Assembly: GCA_963070105.1 (NCBI GenBank)
Contig: OY718803.1
Coordinates: 10,299,327-10,363,326, forward strand
Length of the DNA stretch: 64,000 nucleotides
Reading direction: 5' to 3'
DNA from: Litomosoides sigmodontis
Lineage: Eukaryota > Nematoda > Chromadorea > Rhabditida > Onchocercidae
A program made the position numbers and the translations under genes. How positions within the stretch are numbered: the stretch's first letter is position 1; each line of letters opens with the position of its first letter. The notes under the pieces are model-generated. The model ran no database searches. It was given only the letters and a program-made list of their open reading frames with translations, and was not told where the DNA came from. Positions 59,568-64,000 of the stretch are shown piece by piece.

Positions 59568-60619
59568 ATAACTATTAGTAATTATACCCAAATAATTGAT
59601 TACCTTTCTTTTCAGCTATTCATTTTCCTGTCCATCGTAGTTTGTGATGAAAAAGAGCAAATAATTGGTCACAGTTAAAAATAATAATAAACAAATATCA
59701 ATAATATAGATTAGTCAATGGATAATTATCAGTTATTCTTCATTAGCATTTATGCTTGTTGAAATGGAAAAAAAAAGATTTATGTTAGCACTTTGGCAAT
59801 CAAAATTTTTATTCATCACTAATCACATAGCCTTAATAAGAAGGGCAAAGCTAAAAGAAAAATCGCACATCAATTCTCGCAGTTTTTTTTTGAGAAGGGA
59901 GGAAATGAACTGTCAATTTGAAATGCTTTTAAATTCATTCTAAAATAACGCAATCGATAATGAATATGCTAAATTATTGCTCTAGAAATTCATTAGAATA
60001 ACATGAAGAAATTAAACTAAGCGTAGCATCACTTGATTATTCGCTTGGTCAAAGTTCTGAAAATCTGAGCCGCGCGCTTTTAGCTTTTACTTTTTTTTGA
60101 GTGGAAAAACATCCAGGTCTAAGTATTAGTAGAAAGCTATTTAATTTTAATACTTTCGGCATCGCATTAAAACTGGCATGTTTCATTTATCTCACGTTTT
60201 AACGGAAGTTTTTTAATTATATTTTATGCTATCAAGTTTTTGATTTTTTATGTGTGCGTAAGAAGGAAGCATCTCAGGGGCAAACAAGAAAAATTGAAAA
60301 ATTTTTCAACAAAGCAATTTTAGAAATAACAGATAAAAAACGTGAAAATACAATAACGTTAAATCTCAAGCAACGCGTAATTTTCTTTATTTTATTTTAA
60401 CCATAAAATTAACGTAGAGAGAAGCGGTCCGTAAGTTTCATTTTCAATTATCCAAATGTAGCACAAAGTAATTTCAGGGTAATGTTTGCTTAAAAAATTC
60501 AAAGCATGATCTTATTGACAAAGACCTTTAACTAAGTCACGTATTTGAGAGCCTACTGGATGATAGCAAGGTCCCAGTTACGAATATGAAAGAAATTAAA
60601 AGTAACGGAAGGCCTTGGA

Positions 60620-60835
60620 ATATTCTATTCCACGTGCTTACTTTGCATGCGCACGCAGTTTCCGCAGCTATTAGTCTATATCAGTCACGTCAAAAAGCAA
60701 CCCACGCACAGTTGGCCGTAGTTTGCAAAATTGTGCTTGCATCATCGGTGGAACGGGGAATGTATTATAAATCATTAATTTATTTTCCGATAATGGAACT
60801 TGAAGTTGCGAACATTGGCGGATTTGACTGCGAAA
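60620..60835. other. GC-richer patch with an 85-codon plus-strand ORF
   Basis: The ORF (60586-60843) starts MKEIKSNGRPWN and has no recognised motif. The minus strand has TTTTCGCAG followed by a 15-codon open stretch. The composition contrast with the flanks suggests functional sequence (exon, promoter or enhancer), but no strand or product can be assigned. Confidence 0.25.
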
Positions 60836-60992
60836 ATTCGTAGAATGAAATACCTGGATGAGATTGCGAAAGTTAATTCATGCATTAATTGAAATATGGC
60901 ATAATTGGAAGGAAATAAATTTATAGTGAAAAGTACGCGTAGTACACGCATGGACGAGATTTGTGAGTGGAAGTACAGCGGTTTTTCCTCAC

Positions 60993-61088
60993 GCTAAAAC
61001 TTCCGGAAATCTTCGACTTGTAATTAGCTGGAACTGCACCGCTATGTTCCGCTTCCCTAATTAGCGTAGCACGTGAAGTGGGATACAT
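60993..61088 (-). CDS. Speculative first coding exon of the RGK-like gene
   Basis: Minus-strand ATG at 61088 followed by 32 open codons (MYPTSRATLIREAEHSGAVP...) to a GTGAGG donor in phase 0, which would join the phase-0 acceptor at 54677. The block is GC- and CpG-richer than its flanks. Without splicing the frame continues another 28 codons and stops. No homology is recognised, and the fit could be chance. Confidence 0.28.
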
Positions 61089-63090
61089 CAGCGCCTCTAG
61101 CTACTTTCGCATTTCTTTCATGTCTCGCATTTGAGATCTTTATTATTCGAAATGCAATCCGCAGTTAAACTAGATGATACTACTGATGAAATACACACAA
61201 ATCAATAAGGAGTCATGCGAAACATTGAAAATTTGTAATGGAATAAACGAAAAGGATGCAAATTGAGTTCGCAAATCGAGTTATTCGATTATTCGATTGT
61301 GCGCAAAAGAAATGAAAAAGGATATAAAATGTAATTGAGATGATTGCAAGCTGAAAAGGCAAATGAAATTGACAACACTGAAAAGTTTGGTTAAAATAGG
61401 AGATAAGCTGGAAGAAGCACTCAAAAAAGCTGCAAATTTTGCAAGAAAAAAAGATGATAAAAATAGAATATGTTTTGGGGAGGGAGACAGAGTGCATCAC
61501 TCATTTCAGCGGTTTTCTGCGCAAAAATTAAAAATAAACGTAAAAAATATTGAAAGAAAGTAAAAGTAAAGAAAAAAAAGAACGGATAAAAAGCAAAAAT
61601 TACCGTAATTATAACTTTGAAAAATTTCAAAAATTCAGAAAGTTTTGCTAGCACAAAACGATCGACAGATCTACAAGTGTGAAAAATTCAAATGCAAAAG
61701 GTTTAGAAAGACACAATAGCTGAATAAGTTGACAAATTATAAATTAAAAAATACGGAAATTCAAACAACTGTAATGAGTGCGGAAATTTAAGTAACCGGA
61801 AGTGTTCGAAAACAAAAAGATGGAAAAATGCAAAAATCCACTAGTATAGTAGAAAAGCTGAAAAAAAAAGAAATGAAAGTTACGAATCAATAAAACTGTG
61901 CAACTATAATACTCACGAATGAGAACGCTAGAGAAAGAGGCAATTGGGGAGAGGAAGAGAGAAGCAACGAGAAATAGAGTTGAATAGAAATGCTCACATT
62001 TGTCATAATTTTAATTGTAAAATTATGCAAATCATGAAAAATTTAACAGCATTGAACTTTTGCCAAATTTCTTTGCAAAATTTTAATTTGCAAAAAATTT
62101 TGAGCAAATTAAGCAGCATTTTCGAGTGGAAATTCAATGGAAATTAAAAAAACACCAACAACAATTAACTGCAGTTTTTCATTGATGACGTAGAATTCAA
62201 ATAATCTAAATGATACGAATGAAAAAGTAATAGTTACAATGTAATTGTGACAAAAGGAATGTAATAAACAAAAATTAAAATTAAGCAATCAATGGTGGAA
62301 ATGTCATCACTGTATGAAATGCACTAATTAATACTTTAATTATTTAATTATAAGACACAACTACCCATTACTACGGTTGCCACGATGATATCAAACGAAG
62401 TTTTCAAGACATCAATTAGCAATTTTTACAAATCGTCATCCTAACTATTACTTAAGCGAATAACAATAATTTGAAGGTGAAGTTTTAGCTCGCTGAAAAT
62501 TAAATTGTTCTTTAAAAGCAATTTTACAAGTGCATTTTTTAATCGGACGTCAAAAGTGCATCATACCCATTCATTTAGGACAGTCATTTATGCTACCTTA
62601 AAATTCAAATGTCAAATCTTCATTGCTCATTTATGAAATATAAATATGCATTTTTCTCACCTGCGACTTAAGTATACTTTAAGAACGCTTTCAGAAATAT
62701 TTTACCTCGTTAAGCATAAAACACGATTAAACCACATGAGAAAAGTACAGGGAAAAGGACTATTATACTTTTCTCCTGAAAGAAAGACAATATAATTTAC
62801 GAAGTTGAAAAAACAGTTAAATTCCTTACCAAATTGTCAAGTGTCATTAAAAACAGGCTTACGTGGCAACAAAATTAGCTATAACGTAAGCTGCATAATC
62901 CGAAAAATATACGTGAACGAAAATATTATTACGAACAACGGCAAAATTAGATAAAATTCAAATTGGATAGAAAAATTCAATCTTAATGTCAAACGATTCC
63001 ATCGTTTCCTCTTTTTTTTAAATTTTTTCGTTTTTCATTAGTAATAGTTCTCGTTGTACGATTTTTTCTCTCTCCCTCTTCTTCTTCTCT
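61089..63090. other. AT-rich DNA, nothing recognised
   Basis: About 2 kb of AT-rich sequence with A- and T-runs. Short ORFs on both strands are lysine/asparagine- or phenylalanine-rich and look like composition artefacts. Confidence 0.5.
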
Positions 63091-63549
63091 CTCTCTATTA
63101 TATGAGAATTCTCTTCTTTCTTCTTCTTCTTCTTCTTCTTCTTCTTCTTCTTCTTCTTCTTCTTCTTCTTCTTCTTCTTCTTCTTCTTCTTCTTCTTCTT
63201 CTTCTTCTCTTCTTCTTCTTCTTCTTCTTCTTCTTCTTCTTCTTCTTCTTCTTCTTCTTCTTCTTCTTCTTCTTCTTCTTCTTCTTCTTCTTCTTCTTCT
63301 TCTTCTTCTTCTTCTTCTTCTTCTTCTTCTTCTTCTTCTTCTTCTTCTTCTTCTTCTTCTTCTTCTTCTTCTTCTTCTTCTTCTTCTTTCTTCTTCCTTC
63401 TTCTTCTTCTTCTTCTTCTTCTTCTTCTCTTCTTCTTCTTCTTCTTCTTCTTCTTCTTCTTCTTCTTCTTCTTCTTCTTCTCTCTTTCTCTCCTTCTCTC
63501 TCTATTACTCTCCTTCTCTTTCCCTACTACTCTCCTCTCTCTCTATTAC
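63071..63549. repeat. Long TTC/GAA microsatellite with CT-rich shoulders
   Basis: From about 63119 to 63482 the plus strand is nearly pure CTT with a few CTCTT or TTTC interruptions (around 63207, 63387, 63427), then CT-rich imperfect sequence to 63549. The 17-base CTCTATTATATGAGAAT lies on both sides (63093-63109 and 63549-63565). Length in the assembly may be inexact. Confidence 0.95.
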
Positions 63550-63567
63550 TCTATTATATGAGAATAT

Positions 63568-63768
63568 TTGCATAAGTTAGAGATTGATATCAAAGCCGAT
63601 TGCTCTACCACGCCACCACTGTCATTTGACATGATCGACGACCTTCGAGAAATGAATGGGCAGTTGGAGAGGGGAATGAAACCGATTAGGTGGAAGAAGG
63701 CAATTGACAAACGTGCCGGATTCACGCAATCTGATAATGACTTGACGCCATTTCACTCCACCTTATGA
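63568..63768 (+). CDS. Possible small ORF or exon, unknown product
   Basis: Sixty-six codons directly after the microsatellite, GC-richer than its surroundings, hydrophilic (MIDDLREMNGQLERG, RWKKAIDKRAGFTQSDNDL), ending TGA at 63768. A CATAAG acceptor-like site precedes it. The complementary strand is also open over most of the stretch, so direction is unsure. No family recognised. Confidence 0.25.
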   Translation: MHKLEIDIKADCSTTPPLSFDMIDDLREMNGQLERGMKPIRWKKAIDKRAGFTQSDNDLTPFHSTL

Positions 63769-64000
63769 CGTACGCGATGAGAGAGCGTTTTCATATATTA
63801 TAAATGTTCAATTTGCGAATTTTTCGCAAATTGAAAATAAACAATTTTTAATAAATTACCAAGTAATAAACATATAAGCACTTGAAATAACTTATTAAAA
63901 ACATGGTATATTAATTAGTGGAGAGGAGTGAATTATAATTTTGATGGTTAAATAATAAATATGCAACGTTAAGGTAAATTAATTAATTCATTTATTTATC
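63769..64000. other. AT-rich window end, nothing recognised
   Basis: A palindromic-looking TTTGCGAATTTTTCGCAAA lies at about 63812-63830; otherwise plain AT-rich sequence. Confidence 0.5.

Larger units (their letters stand above)
54678..60992. other. AT-rich region without supported genes
   Basis: Contains a 70-bp dispersed repeat pair (55269-55559), a CT tract (56111-56139), TA (59195-59220) and CA (59541-59567) microsatellites, and a GC-richer patch at 60620-60835. The short ORFs seen lack splice context and codon bias. Confidence 0.5.

Noticed and set aside
63054..63575. A 173-codon Leu/Phe ORF
   Set aside because: Translation of the CTT microsatellite; no protein meaning.

Overview
The window reads as nuclear DNA of a nematode. 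Genes are intron-rich and sit in AT-rich DNA. Introns end in the short TTTTCAG/TTTTTAG-type acceptors usual in nematodes, and one start codon lies 12 bases behind such an acceptor, which suits spliced-leader addition. The recognisable proteins are eukaryotic nucleolar and signalling proteins. A spirurid or filarial-like worm is a guess; nothing here fixes the species.

Layout. (1) 1-15265, plus strand: the 3' end of a giant gene. Its main exon (1-13619) carries about 50 nearly identical ~73-residue modules, each ending in YHSGRSD, then about 8 diverged modules, an Ile-Pro tripeptide run and a charged tail. Three small phase-matched exons follow, and the predicted protein ends in CTML, a CaaX-type ending behind a basic stretch. 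(2) 17006-18632, minus: NHP2, the L7Ae-type core protein of H/ACA snoRNPs. (3) 19490-26160, minus: a very large Nopp140 (NOLC1) orthologue with ten coding exons, many acidic-serine/basic repeats and the conserved C-terminal SRP40 domain. (4) 26301-26500: 200 N. (5) 26501-40129: a copy, identical wherever compared, of 12672-26300, so the giant-gene tail, NHP2 and Nopp140 appear twice. Both ends of the duplicated block coincide with the gap, so this is almost certainly an unmerged overlap of two contigs. (6) 41201-45974, minus: a nine-exon atypical small GTPase of RGK (Rad/Gem/Rem) type. Phase-compatible 5' exons at 53660-53781 and 54492-54677, and more speculatively 60993-61088, would extend it to over 13 kb with long introns. 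(7) The rest of 46-64 kb is AT-rich, intron-like or intergenic DNA with microsatellites, including a ~360-base TTC/GAA tract near 63.1-63.5 kb.

How the genes relate. Nopp140 and NHP2 are neighbours on the same strand and act in the same process: Nopp140 chaperones H/ACA and C/D snoRNPs, and NHP2 is an H/ACA core protein. They may be co-regulated. The giant repeat gene converges on NHP2 from the other strand. The GTPase lies upstream of Nopp140 on the same strand with no evident functional link. All gene models were built by hand from splice sites and phase and have not been checked against transcripts.
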